Source of the DNA: Lachnospiraceae bacterium UBA3689
GTDB lineage: Bacteria > Bacillota > Clostridia > Lachnospirales > Lachnospiraceae
DNA length: 64,000 nucleotides
NCBI GenBank assembly: GCA_002371465.1
Contig: DFIU01000018.1
Location: forward strand, 1-64,000
Reading direction: 5' to 3'
The position numbers were made by a program, and so were the translations under genes. Shown here in pieces: positions 8,002-15,698 of this stretch; positions within the stretch are counted from its first letter, which is position 1; each line of letters starts with the position of its first letter. The notes beneath the pieces were generated by a model. The model was not told the origin of the DNA. It saw nothing but the letters and a program-made list of their open reading frames with translations, and did not search any database.

Positions 8002-8087
8002 AATTTCTTTCTCCAGGATTTTATGGAATTTAAATCTAAAACAATATCAGAACAAGCTATAGATTGCAAGAGATTTTCGATTTTTCC

Positions 8088-8116
8088 TTACGTTTTGAGT
8101 GACATTGTGTTAAAAT
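8088..8116 (+). promoter_or_regulatory. Promoter of the CarD-like gene
   Basis: -35 TTACGT (8088-8093), 17-bp spacer, -10 TAAAAT (8111-8116). The predicted start near 8123 leaves a leader of about 15 nt that contains GGAAAG as ribosome binding site. Confidence 0.6.
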
Positions 8117-8136
8117 AAGAAGCGGAAAGCGTGGTA

Positions 8137-8655
8137 ATGAATATGAGCGAATGGAAAGTAAACGATATCGTCATCCACAAGCGAGACGGCGTATGTAAAA
8201 TCAAGGAATTAAAGACCATGAATCTGACCGGAGACGGTGAGCGCCCCTATTTTGTCCTCGTTCCGGTCTATGATCAGGGAACCAAGATCTACGTTCCCGC
8301 CGATCAGGATTCCACCACCCTCCGCAAGCCCCTGTCCGTTGAGGCGATCAACGAATTGATCGAGGATCTGCCCAATGCAGGCATTCGCTGGATTGAAAAT
8401 GAAAAGGCACGTCAAAGAGCCTATACCCAGGTGTTGGATCACGGTCAGACGGGGGAGATCCTCCAGGTCGTCACTGCCCTGCACAAAAAACGCTCGTCCA
8501 GAATCAAAGCCGGCAGAAAATTCCACACTTCCGATGAACGTCTCTTAAATGACGCGGAGCGGATGCTGCACGGAGAATTTGCCTTCATGCTGAACATCAA
8601 ACCGGATGATGTCCCCGCCTACATCGTCCAGCATCTGGAGAGCGCCAAGGCATAA
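8137..8655 (+). CDS. CarD-like / TRCF-interacting-domain transcriptional regulator
   Basis: About 172 residues. The N-terminal 60 residues (WKVNDIVIHKRDGVCKIKEL...YFVLVPVYDQGTKIYVPADQ) match the CarD/CdnL/TRCF RNA-polymerase-binding domain. The helical C-terminal part carries RKPLS...EAINELIEDLP and DAERMLHGEFAFML, as in clostridial CarD-like proteins. Such proteins bind the RNA polymerase beta subunit and tune promoter opening. Possible starts are GTG 8131, ATG 8137 and ATG 8143. ATG 8137 is best placed behind GGAAAG. It is monocistronic, with a terminator directly after. Confidence 0.85.
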   Translation: MNMSEWKVNDIVIHKRDGVCKIKELKTMNLTGDGERPYFVLVPVYDQGTKIYVPADQDSTTLRKPLSVEAINELIEDLPNAGIRWIENEKARQRAYTQVLDHGQTGEILQVVTALHKKRSSRIKAGRKFHTSDERLLNDAERMLHGEFAFMLNIKPDDVPAYIVQHLESAKA

Positions 8656-8686
8656 GTGCCCAAAATATAGCACAGCATAAAAAAAT

Positions 8687-8736
8687 AAAGGAGTTGGGAG
8701 AAACTGTACGCTCAGTTTTTCCTCACTCCTTTTCTA
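8687..8736 (+). terminator. Terminator after the CarD-like gene
   Basis: AAAGGAGT...AAACTG, loop TACGCT, CAGTTT...ACTCCTTTTCT: an extended imperfect stem ending in a T-rich tract, about 35 nt after the stop codon. Confidence 0.75.
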
Positions 8737-8866
8737 TTGCTATCTTATAAGAGTTTAATCCTGCTTCTCATGCAAAGACACTCTACGCTTGGTCAAGGGG
8801 TATCTCATCCCCAATTCCCCAAAGCCTCATCCTTAAGCACAAGACGACTTTTCCTAGAAGCTGCTT

Positions 8867-9370
8867 TTATTCAGCGTTTCCACCGAAGATCTTATTGCGA
8901 ATCGGCATCAGGACGGTCGCCAGGATCTGACCCAAAACATAGCAGCCCAGAACCTCTCCGACAAAGACAGTCAGGAAGAGCATCCAGATCGGCAGGTTCA
9001 CGCCGTAAGCATAGTGCAGCACAAGCGGCACAATGATCGTATTGGCGACAATGGTCGGGATCGGTACCAGCCAGCGGTTTCCGCGAAGCAGGTAAGCGAC
9101 CGCTGCCCCAATCAGGGTTGCCAGGCTGCCGAAAATGACATCCCAGATGATCGCGCCGCCCAGGATGTTGGCAATGATGCAGCCGACAAAGAGTCCCGGA
9201 ATCGCAGCCGGTGTGAACAGGGGCAGGATGGTCAGCGCCTCGGAAATCCGGATATCGATGCCGGAAGTCCCGAAGGCGATCGGTGCGAAGATGAGAGTCA
9301 GGACGACATAAAGCGCCGCAATGACTGCTGCCTGCGTGATAAACAATACACTCTTATTCTGTTTTGACAT
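8867..9370 (-). CDS. queT: QueT family queuosine-precursor transporter
   Basis: 167 residues with about five hydrophobic helices. The sequence QAAVIAALYVVLTLIFAPIA, then DIRISEALTILPLFTPAAIPGLFVGCIIAN, is typical of the QueT family, the substrate-binding S component of an ECF-type importer for preQ1/preQ0-type precursors. It would need a shared ECF energising module, which is not in this window. The start has AGGGAG at a 9-nt spacing. The 5' leader is unusually long and structured and includes a preQ1-I-like pseudoknot, which supports the substrate assignment. Confidence 0.88.
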   Translation of the reverse strand: MSKQNKSVLFITQAAVIAALYVVLTLIFAPIAFGTSGIDIRISEALTILPLFTPAAIPGLFVGCIIANILGGAIIWDVIFGSLATLIGAAVAYLLRGNRWLVPIPTIVANTIIVPLVLHYAYGVNLPIWMLFLTVFVGEVLGCYVLGQILATVLMPIRNKIFGGNAE

Positions 9371-9398
9371 AACTTTTTTTCTCCCTGGTTTTTATTTG

Positions 9399-9422
9399 AG
9401 TGGGGATGGCTTCAAACCCACT
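9399..9422 (-). promoter_or_regulatory. Hairpin before the queT ribosome binding site
   Basis: AGTGGG and CCCACT form a 6-bp stem that begins immediately after the CCAA strand of the pseudoknot. Its CCC segment could instead pair with the GGG of the queT ribosome binding site (AGGGAG). It may be the expression platform of the upstream aptamer; this is inference from pairing possibilities. Confidence 0.4.
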
Positions 9423-9462
9423 TGGTTTTGTTTAACGTGAGGTGTCATAGCCAATACTCACG
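9422..9462 (-). promoter_or_regulatory. Candidate preQ1-I riboswitch aptamer
   Basis: Read on the minus strand: stem CGTGAG / CTCACG, loop containing TTGG then CTATGACAC, and an A-rich tail TTAAACAAAA ending in CCAA. TTGG in the loop can pair with CCAA in the tail, giving an H-type pseudoknot. The order stem, short loop, pseudoknot strand, CUA..ACAC loop, A-rich tail, pseudoknot strand is that of preQ1-I aptamers (compare the Bacillus queC element, with GCUACACC and AAAAAACUAA). Its place upstream of queT fits. It was not scored with a covariance model. Confidence 0.6.
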
Positions 9463-9467
9463 GACTG

Positions 9468-9525
9468 CCGCGCCATCGCGCCCCACAGTGCTTTCTCAAA
9501 GGTTGAGGCGCACGGCATGGCGCGG
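9468..9525 (-). promoter_or_regulatory. Large hairpin in the queT leader
   Basis: Nested inverted repeat: 9-bp CCGCGCCAT / ATGGCGCGG outside, GCGCC / GGCGC inside, and CTCAA / TTGAG at the tip. It lies directly upstream of the pseudoknot. Two further repeats, AACCGG / CCGGTT and TTGATT / AATCAA, follow between about 9550 and 9600. It could be a second regulatory element, or a terminator of the preceding GTPase gene without a T-run. Confidence 0.5.
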
Positions 9526-9659
9526 TTTACAGTCATTTCTTTGCCGGAATTGATTCAAGCAAATCAACCGGTGCACTTATGGCGAAGTCCAGCCGGTTCA
9601 TATAAGCCTTGAAAACTATGCTGAGAACCGTACTCGTAATCCTATGTGCAGGAAAAACA

Positions 9660-10778
9660 TTACTCACCCAGGCAGCTGTCAAGACCCGCAATAATGGCTT
9701 CCTGGTCCATATCTTTGCCGATGAAGACCAGCTTGATCATCCGGTCGCCGTATTTTTCATCCCACATCTTCTTGACCTGGGGATAGCGGCGAAGGACAGC
9801 TTCCTGCTGAGCCTTGGGGGCAGACGCGAGGAATTTTCCGGACGGAGATTCTGTGATCTGGCGTCCCGCCTGCTCAAAAATAAAGCTCATGCTCGGCTCT
9901 TCCTGATACCAGACCATACCCTTGCAGCGGATAATGGAGTGGGGCCAGGTGTCGCAGAGTTCCACCAGCTTGTCATGGATAAAGGGTCTTCTTCTCTCAT
10001 AGACAAAGGTATCGATGCCATACTCGTAAGCTTCGCCCTCTTCATGCTCTTCCGGATGCTGAATCGCCTCAACCCAGCCTGCGGATGCCATAGCCTGGTC
10101 CAGATTGAAGTTGTCGGTATTTAATACTTCGGCAACATCCAGCTGTCCATGCTCGGTCTCGATGATCTTGGCTTCGGACTGGAGGGTCCGGATCAGAGCC
10201 TTCAGTTCCTTGAGCTGATCCTCATTGACCAGGTCAGTCTTATTGAGAACGAGGGTTGTGCAGAACTCGATCTGCTGAATCAGCAGGTTCTCCAGGTCAT
10301 CCTCTTCCAGATCCTCTCTTTGAAGGGCGCGGCCATTTTCAAATTCCTGCAGCATACGGGCAGCATCGACGACAGCAATGACGTTGTCGATCTTCATGCT
10401 GACGCCTTCCTGGGTCATTTCCTCACAGATCATGGCGATGGTCTGGCAGATCGGAATCGGCTCACAGATACCGGAAGCCTCAATAATAATGTAGTTGTAC
10501 TTGCCGGACTTGGCGAGGTCGCCCAGCTGGGTTGCCAGATCGTCCTTTAAGGTACAGCAAATGCAGCCGTTTGACAGGGGAATCAGGTTCTCGTCCTGCA
10601 TGGACGCGCCGCCGCTCTTTTCGATCAGGTCGGCATCGATGTTGACCTCGCCGATATCATTGACGATGACGGCTGCCCGGATCCCCTGCTGGTTTCCGAG
10701 AATGTAGTTTAAGGTTGTCGTTTTGCCTGCTCCGAGATAACCCGTAAGCAGCGCTACTCTGACGGTTTCGTTACTCAT
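9660..10778 (-). CDS. COG0523 (CobW/ZNG1-like) metallochaperone GTPase
   Basis: About 372 residues. P-loop GTPase of the G3E family: LLTGYLGAGKTTTLNYIL (Walker A), the metal-binding CXCC motif GCICCTLKDDL, base-recognition NKTD and Walker B region EASGICEPIP. The C-terminal domain is of CobW_C type. These proteins hand metals such as Zn or Co to client enzymes. The ATG at 10778 has AAAGGAG in front of it and is preferred over one 15 nt upstream. It lies upstream of queT on the same strand. COG0523 proteins occur near genes for zinc-dependent pteridine/queuosine enzymes, so a zinc role is plausible but inferred. Confidence 0.85.
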   Translation of the reverse strand: MSNETVRVALLTGYLGAGKTTTLNYILGNQQGIRAAVIVNDIGEVNIDADLIEKSGGASMQDENLIPLSNGCICCTLKDDLATQLGDLAKSGKYNYIIIEASGICEPIPICQTIAMICEEMTQEGVSMKIDNVIAVVDAARMLQEFENGRALQREDLEEDDLENLLIQQIEFCTTLVLNKTDLVNEDQLKELKALIRTLQSEAKIIETEHGQLDVAEVLNTDNFNLDQAMASAGWVEAIQHPEEHEEGEAYEYGIDTFVYERRRPFIHDKLVELCDTWPHSIIRCKGMVWYQEEPSMSFIFEQAGRQITESPSGKFLASAPKAQQEAVLRRYPQVKKMWDEKYGDRMIKLVFIGKDMDQEAIIAGLDSCLGE

Positions 10779-10803
10779 CTTCTCTCCTTTCATGGATAAA
10801 ATG

Positions 10804-10820
10804 CGGCGCTTAAAGCGCCG
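10804..10820 (-). promoter_or_regulatory. GC-rich palindrome in the COG0523 gene leader
   Basis: CGGCGCTTTAAGCGCCG: an 8-bp inverted repeat around a single base, between promoter and start codon. It may be an operator for a metal-responsive repressor or an mRNA hairpin. I do not recognise the regulator. Confidence 0.4.
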
Positions 10821-10852
10821 ATTACAATCTTCTTTTAAGCCCTCGGCGTCCC

Positions 10853-10881
10853 ATCATAACATAAGTTTTGATTTCATACAA
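10853..10881 (-). promoter_or_regulatory. Promoter of the COG0523 GTPase gene
   Basis: On the minus strand: -35 TTGTAT (10876-10881), 17-bp spacer, -10 TATGAT (10853-10858), about 75 bp before the start codon. Confidence 0.6.
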
Positions 10882-11283
10882 TTATTTATATTATTCGCTG
10901 TAAAAATCCATAAAAATGATTCTATCCTTTTCCATAGAAACGACTCTATGGATAATCAATCTCATCTTCCATACCTTATGAATTCTCACAGCAAGCATAG
11001 GCAAAGAAATTATAAAAATTTCCCCTTTTCTGTAGGGTTCCACCTTCCAAGCTCTTACTAAGATCAAGCCATTTATAAACGCACAAAGCTTGGTATCTAT
11101 AACCAGTCCTGATGTTTGCTTCTCTATAAAAGCTCTTATAGATAAACCCACTTCAAAATTTCCTTAGCAAGGTTCACCCCAAAAAGTAAAAGCAGCTATG
11201 AACACACCCTCCCTTAGAGTTTACTTCCCGATCATTACATAAATTCAGAGTGTAATTTCAAAAATCTGCTTTACAGCATAAAT
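10882..11283. other. AT-rich intergenic region without a convincing gene
   Basis: Base composition is clearly more AT-rich than the flanking genes. It contains short inverted repeats (CCATAGA / TCTATGG at 10932-10951; TCTATAA / TTATAGA at 11123-11142). A minus-strand frame of 86 codons (10891-11151) starts with GTG behind AAGGA but has no recognisable motif. I treat it as unlikely. The region may be a gene remnant or an acquired fragment. Confidence 0.4.
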
Positions 11284-11318
11284 TTAGGGGTGCAAACCTT
11301 TCGGTCCGCACCCCTAAG
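11284..11318 (-). terminator. Hairpin after the fumarate reductase operon
   Basis: TTAGGGGTGC and GCACCCCTAA form a 10-bp stem around GGACCGAAAGGTTT on the minus strand, 145 bp after the last stop codon of the operon. The T-run is weak (AAATTTATG), but the stem is strong and symmetric, so it may stop transcription from either side or protect the mRNA 3' end. Confidence 0.6.
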
Positions 11319-11463
11319 CTCAATCAAACCGCAAGGATGATTGAGCAGATAAATCCTCTTGAAAAATTCAAGCTTCTAAAATCCATAATCCAAACGTCCA
11401 GGTTTCCGAATCATAGACCTCTAAAAAGTAGAAATCCCAAACACATGATTCCTGGAGATGAAC

Positions 11464-13089
11464 TTACTGAATGATGCCGGGGCCCTGAAGCAGGGTCTTC
11501 TGATCGACATACTTGGACAGCAGCTTGGGAGATACCAGGTCGGTCTCAACGCCGGCAGCCTTCAGCTCATCCTCAAAGGCGTCGACATGGTTCAGGTTCA
11601 GCTTGCCCTTGATTTCAACGTCCTTGAAGCGGGCTCCAGCAGCCTTGCCTGCGTCACGGCCGAAGACGATGACATCGAGCAGGGAGTTGCCCATCAGACG
11701 GTTGGTGCCATGGACGCCGCCGGTAACTTCGCCAGCCGCGAACAGGTCCTTGACCGCGGTCTCGCAGTCGGTGTTGATATCCACGCCGCCGTTCTGGTAG
11801 TGCAGGGTCGGATAGACCAGGATGGGCTCCTTGGAGATATCGATGCCGCGCTTTTCAAACATTCTGTACATAGCCGGGATTCTCTTCTTGATGGTCCCCT
11901 CGCCGTTCTTGATGTCGATGATGGGAGCATCCAGCCAGACGCCGCAGCCGTGGTCGGTCTCAACGCCATTGCCCTTCTTGCACTCCCGGATAATGGCTGC
12001 CGCTTCGACGTCACGGGTTTCAAGCGGATGGACGAAGATTTCGCCATCCTTGTTGACGATCTTAGCTCCCAGGGACCGAACCTTCTCGGTTACCAGAGCG
12101 CCGTAGATCTGATCCGGATAAGCCGCGCCGGTCGGATGGTACTGTAAGGTGTGCTGATAGAGGAGCTTAGCGCCTGCCCGATATGCCAGAACCAGGCCGT
12201 CTGCCGTAGCGCCGTAGTGGTTGGAAGTCGGGAAGCCCTGATAGTGCATACGGCCAGCGCCGCCGGTCGCCAGGATGACGGTCTTGGCACGGACGACGGT
12301 CAGTTCCAGGGTCTCCATATTGACCAGGACAGCGCCCGCCGCCTTGCCTTCTTCATCCTTTAAAAGTTCAATCGCGGAGGTGAACTCCAGGATCGGAATC
12401 TTTCTGTTCTGGACTTCGTCACGAAGGGTCCGCATGATCTCTGCGCCGGAGTAGTCCTTGCAGGCATGCATTCTCTTTCTGGAAGTTCCGCCGCCATGGG
12501 TTGTGATCATGCGGCCGGTCTCGTCCTTGTCGAACTCGCAGCCCAGATCGTTGAGCCACTGGATATCCTCCGGAGCTTCGGTGACAAGCTTCTCAACCAG
12601 TTCCTTCTTTGCCGCAAAGTGGCCGCCGCCGTAGGCGTCGAGGAAATGCTGCTGGGGAGAGTCATTTTCCTTATCGGCAGCCTGAATGCCGCCCTCTGCC
12701 ATCATGGTGTTGGCATCGCCGATGCGGAGCTTGGTGGTCATCAAGACATTGGCGCCCGCTTCGTCTGCCTCGATGGCTGCGGAAGAACCCGCGCCGCCGG
12801 CACCGATGATGAGGACGTCGACATCGTACTGGGGCTTGTCCAGATCGACATCGCCCGCATGGACACGGGAGTGAGCCTGGAGCATGGCAACCAGTTCGTG
12901 AGGAGCCTTCTCCCCTTTGTTGGGTCCGATCTTGATCTCCTCAAACTGATCCTCGCGGTAATCCGGATGATACTCTTTCAGGAGGGCATCCTTCTCGTCT
13001 GCTGTCATTCTGCGCGGTTCCGCTGCTGCATTTTCGGCACGTTTTGCTGCTACCTTTGCAAGTGATTCCTGATAGCTATCTGGATACAT
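11464..13089 (-). CDS. frdA: Soluble fumarate reductase flavoprotein subunit (FrdA/TfrA-like)
   Basis: 541 residues. Has the FAD Rossmann motif VLIIGAGGAGSSAA (about 93-106) after an unusual 85-residue N-terminal extension, HGGGTSRKR, the active-site segments HPTG, VTEKVRS (Arg proton shuttle), HYQNGG and HGTNRLMGNS. These match the substrate His/Arg positions of fumarate reductases. The His that binds FAD covalently in membrane FrdA is Asn127 here (NTMMAEGG), as in soluble fumarate reductases and L-aspartate oxidase, so FAD is probably noncovalent. No membrane anchor genes follow. It is the last gene of an Hdr-Flx operon, which suggests a soluble NADH-linked fumarate reductase. Reduction of another enoate cannot be excluded. 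Confidence 0.85.
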   Translation of the reverse strand: MYPDSYQESLAKVAAKRAENAAAEPRRMTADEKDALLKEYHPDYREDQFEEIKIGPNKGEKAPHELVAMLQAHSRVHAGDVDLDKPQYDVDVLIIGAGGAGSSAAIEADEAGANVLMTTKLRIGDANTMMAEGGIQAADKENDSPQQHFLDAYGGGHFAAKKELVEKLVTEAPEDIQWLNDLGCEFDKDETGRMITTHGGGTSRKRMHACKDYSGAEIMRTLRDEVQNRKIPILEFTSAIELLKDEEGKAAGAVLVNMETLELTVVRAKTVILATGGAGRMHYQGFPTSNHYGATADGLVLAYRAGAKLLYQHTLQYHPTGAAYPDQIYGALVTEKVRSLGAKIVNKDGEIFVHPLETRDVEAAAIIRECKKGNGVETDHGCGVWLDAPIIDIKNGEGTIKKRIPAMYRMFEKRGIDISKEPILVYPTLHYQNGGVDINTDCETAVKDLFAAGEVTGGVHGTNRLMGNSLLDVIVFGRDAGKAAGARFKDVEIKGKLNLNHVDAFEDELKAAGVETDLVSPKLLSKYVDQKTLLQGPGIIQ

Positions 13090-13101
13090 AATCCGCCTCC
13101 C

Positions 13102-13782
13102 TTATTTCTCAATCTCGCGGGTGTTGTACATTTCTCTGATTTCCGCGTCTGATTTGCTCATGTAATCTTCCATTGCAGCCTTGAAGTTGCCGTCGTAGAT
13201 CTCTTTGACTCTCTGCTTTAAATGCTCGGCGTCCGGAGTCAGATACTTGCCGTTGATGCGGCGCGCCAGCTCTGCGACCTGGCTGTGGGAAATGCCTGCC
13301 GGGCAGCGGGAGGAGCAGATGCCGCACATGACGCAGTCAAAGGACTCGTCCGCGCACTTCTTGAAATCCCCTCTCTGGGCGTAAGCGATGTACTGCATGA
13401 CGTTAAGTCCCTGCGGGCAGGCCTTGGTGCAGGCGTTGCAGCCGATGCAGGAGTAGATCTCCGGATAGAGCTGCATCATGATCTGCTGGGTCGGCTCGAC
13501 CTGGTTGATGTCGTAGACCTTCTTCTGAAGCGGGAAGAAGGGCAGGGTCGCCACATACATGTTATCCTCGACCTTGGTCTGGCAGGCAAGCGCCATGTGC
13601 AGTTCAGCGTCGCCCTTGATGCGGTAAATGGTTGCGCAGGCGCCGCAGAAGCCGTTGCGGCAGCCGCAGCCGCGGACCAGCTGGTAGCCGGCATATTCCA
13701 GGCCCGTCATAATCGTAAGATTTGCAGGGACGGAATATCTCTTGCCAAAGAAATATACATTTACAAATTCTTCATTTGCCAT
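13102..13782 (-). CDS. frdB: Fumarate reductase iron-sulfur subunit (FrdB-like)
   Basis: 226 residues. The N-terminal [2Fe-2S] domain has CGCRNGFCGAC...ACQT (about 37-65). The C-terminal domain has two cysteine clusters, CIGCNACTKACPQG and CVMCGICSSRCPAG. Both follow the CxxCxxCxxxCP pattern, so two [4Fe-4S] clusters are predicted, unlike E. coli FrdB where the last is [3Fe-4S]. It lacks the CCG (HdrB-like) domain of methanogen TfrB; that part is a separate gene here (hdrB). Start behind GGAGGATAG. 12 bp separate it from frdA. Confidence 0.85.
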   Translation of the reverse strand: MANEEFVNVYFFGKRYSVPANLTIMTGLEYAGYQLVRGCGCRNGFCGACATIYRIKGDAELHMALACQTKVEDNMYVATLPFFPLQKKVYDINQVEPTQQIMMQLYPEIYSCIGCNACTKACPQGLNVMQYIAYAQRGDFKKCADESFDCVMCGICSSRCPAGISHSQVAELARRINGKYLTPDAEHLKQRVKEIYDGNFKAAMEDYMSKSDAEIREMYNTREIEK

Positions 13783-13845
13783 TTTATTCTATCCTCCATG
13801 GGATTGTTGGATCATTTCGCTCACAAGGTATTGACTGCGGCGCAA

Positions 13846-14673
13846 TCAATACTCAGGCGGCAGTTCTCCTAATTTATCGAAGCTGAATACCGGACCGTCC
13901 TTGCAGACATATTTGTCGCCGATATTGCAGCGGCCGCACTTGCCGACGCCGCACTTCATGCGCATCTCCATCGTCGTAAAGATCTGAGGTTCCTGAAAGC
14001 CCAGGTTCTTCAGCCCTTCCAGCGTGAAATGGATCATGACGGGCGGTCCGCAGATTACTGCCGTCTCGGTCGGATCAAGACCGACTTCCTGGACATAGTT
14101 GGGAACGAAGCCGACGTGGCCGTCCCAGCCCTCCTGCTCACGGTCGATGGTCAGGAACACGTCCATATCCGGCGCGTTCTGCCAGCTGTCCAGGATCTCC
14201 TGATAGTCAACCAGGTCGTCCTTGGAGCGGGATCCGTAGACCACATTGATGTGACCGTAATTCTCCCGGTGAGCCAGGCAGTAGTTGATGACGGAGTGCA
14301 GAGGCGCAAGGCCGATACCGCCTGCGATGAAGACCAGGTTCTTTCCTCTGAACTCACCCTCGACCGGGAAGCCGTTGCCATAGGGGCCGCGGACGCAGAT
14401 CTGCTGACCCGGTTCCATGGCGTGCAGCCAACTGGTCAGGCAGCCGCATTTTTTAATGGAGAATTCCTGGTAGTCTTCCACCGTCGGTGAGGACGTGATG
14501 GAGAACATGCCTTCTCCGACACCCGGAATGGAGAGCATGGCGCACTGTCCCGGAATGTGTTCAAACATCTTTTTACCATCTACCCCGACTACACGGAACG
14601 TCTTGACATCCGGAGTTTCTCTGCGGATCTCCGTGACGACGCCGAGCTTCGGAATTAAAGCTTCCTGTTCCAT
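13846..14673 (-). CDS. FAD/NAD(P)-binding oxidoreductase subunit (FlxA-like)
   Basis: 275 residues. Ferredoxin-NADP reductase fold: FAD motif in GMFSITSSP, NAD motif AGGIGLAPLHSVI, ICGPPVM, and a C-terminal cysteine cluster CGVGKCGRCNIGDKYVCKDGP that binds [2Fe-2S], as in AsrB, HydG and FlxA. It should be the NADH entry point of the complex. The ATG at 14673 overlaps the preceding stop as TAATG and has GGAGGAGGAAG in front; a longer upstream extension is not needed. Next to the Hdr genes it corresponds to FlxA of the NADH dehydrogenase-heterodisulfide reductase complex. Confidence 0.83.
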   Translation of the reverse strand: MEQEALIPKLGVVTEIRRETPDVKTFRVVGVDGKKMFEHIPGQCAMLSIPGVGEGMFSITSSPTVEDYQEFSIKKCGCLTSWLHAMEPGQQICVRGPYGNGFPVEGEFRGKNLVFIAGGIGLAPLHSVINYCLAHRENYGHINVVYGSRSKDDLVDYQEILDSWQNAPDMDVFLTIDREQEGWDGHVGFVPNYVQEVGLDPTETAVICGPPVMIHFTLEGLKNLGFQEPQIFTTMEMRMKCGVGKCGRCNIGDKYVCKDGPVFSFDKLGELPPEY

Positions 14674-15698
14674 TACGCTTCCTCCTCCAGTGCTTTCATG
14701 ACTTTCACGATGTTCATCTGAATCGGGCACTTCCGCAGGCAGCGTCCGCATCCTACGCAGCTGTACATTCCGTCATTTTTGATGGGATAGTAGACCAGCT
14801 TGTGCATGAATCTCTGGCGGAACCGCTCCTTCTGGGTCTTTCTCGGCGTACCGGCAGCCATCATGGTGAACTCGTTGTACATGCAGGAGTCCCAGCAGCG
14901 ATAGCGTTCGACATTTTCGCCGTTCTTGAAGTCTTCAATATCGAAGCACTGGCAGGTCGGACAGACGAAGGTGCAGGACCCGCAGCCGATGCAGTGGCTG
15001 GACAGTTCGTCCCACTTGGGAGAGTTGAAAGTCTCCAGTTCCTTGTCTCTAAGGTCCTGGGGCTTTAAGCCCGCCAGGGGCAGCCTTGCCAGAATCGTGT
15101 GGATCTTTTCGACCACCTGATCGACCGCCTCCTGATCTCCTGCAGTCAACAGACTACTTACAGAATCGATCAGCTTTACGCCCTTGTCGGTCAGCGGCTC
15201 CAGGTAGAAGTTATCGCCGTCGTGCCACGCCTGGACATCCCCGCCCGCCTTGGCAGCGTCGATGCCGAAGCTGCCGCAGAAGCAGGTCTCTCCCGGTCTT
15301 CCGCAGGCGAGGGAGACGACGGTGCTGTGCTGTCTTCTCGTCTGGTACTGGGTATCGACCGGTTCTTCGAGGAAAACGCGGTCCAGGACGTCAAAGGATC
15401 TGACGTCGCAGGCTCTGGCGCCGAAGATAACGAAATCTTCCGACTCCGTCCGATCATCCATGATCTCGATGGTCTGACCCTGGCGGCGGAACTTGGCGAG
15501 GGGCTGGACCTGGGGGAAGAAGAAGTCCTTTGCCGACCGGAGCGTGTTGAGCTTCTTCGTCATCTGGTCCCCTTCCTTCCACAGGCGGAAGGCGGCTTCG
15601 TCCTCGGAAATGTCGACCGGCAGATACAGTTTTTCATTCGCTGCGATGGCAGCAAACAGCTGATTTAAATCCGAATACGGGAGCTTGTAAATTGCCAT
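14673..15698 (-). CDS. 4Fe-4S dicluster subunit, AsrA/FlxC-like
   Basis: 341 residues. The N-terminal 200 residues resemble AsrA and hydrogenase beta-like subunits (FVIFGARACDVRSFDVLDRVF, then CFCGSFG). The C-terminal domain has two ferredoxin clusters, CIGCGSCTFVCPTCQC and CVGCGRCLRKCPIQ. It should pass electrons between the NADH-oxidising subunit and HdrA. It overlaps both neighbours by one base (TAATG junctions), a sign of tight translational coupling in the operon. Confidence 0.78.
   Translation of the reverse strand: MAIYKLPYSDLNQLFAAIAANEKLYLPVDISEDEAAFRLWKEGDQMTKKLNTLRSAKDFFFPQVQPLAKFRRQGQTIEIMDDRTESEDFVIFGARACDVRSFDVLDRVFLEEPVDTQYQTRRQHSTVVSLACGRPGETCFCGSFGIDAAKAGGDVQAWHDGDNFYLEPLTDKGVKLIDSVSSLLTAGDQEAVDQVVEKIHTILARLPLAGLKPQDLRDKELETFNSPKWDELSSHCIGCGSCTFVCPTCQCFDIEDFKNGENVERYRCWDSCMYNEFTMMAAGTPRKTQKERFRQRFMHKLVYYPIKNDGMYSCVGCGRCLRKCPIQMNIVKVMKALEEEA

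Noticed and set aside
10891..11151. 86-codon minus-strand frame in the AT-rich gap
   Set aside because: It has a possible GTG and AAGGA, but no recognisable motif and unusual composition; not strong enough to call a gene.
11458..12147. 229-codon plus-strand frame opposite frdA
   Set aside because: Mirror of the high-GC frdA codons; product has no family features and no ribosome binding site. Similar long antisense frames at 19581-20327 and 24618-25523 were rejected for the same reason.
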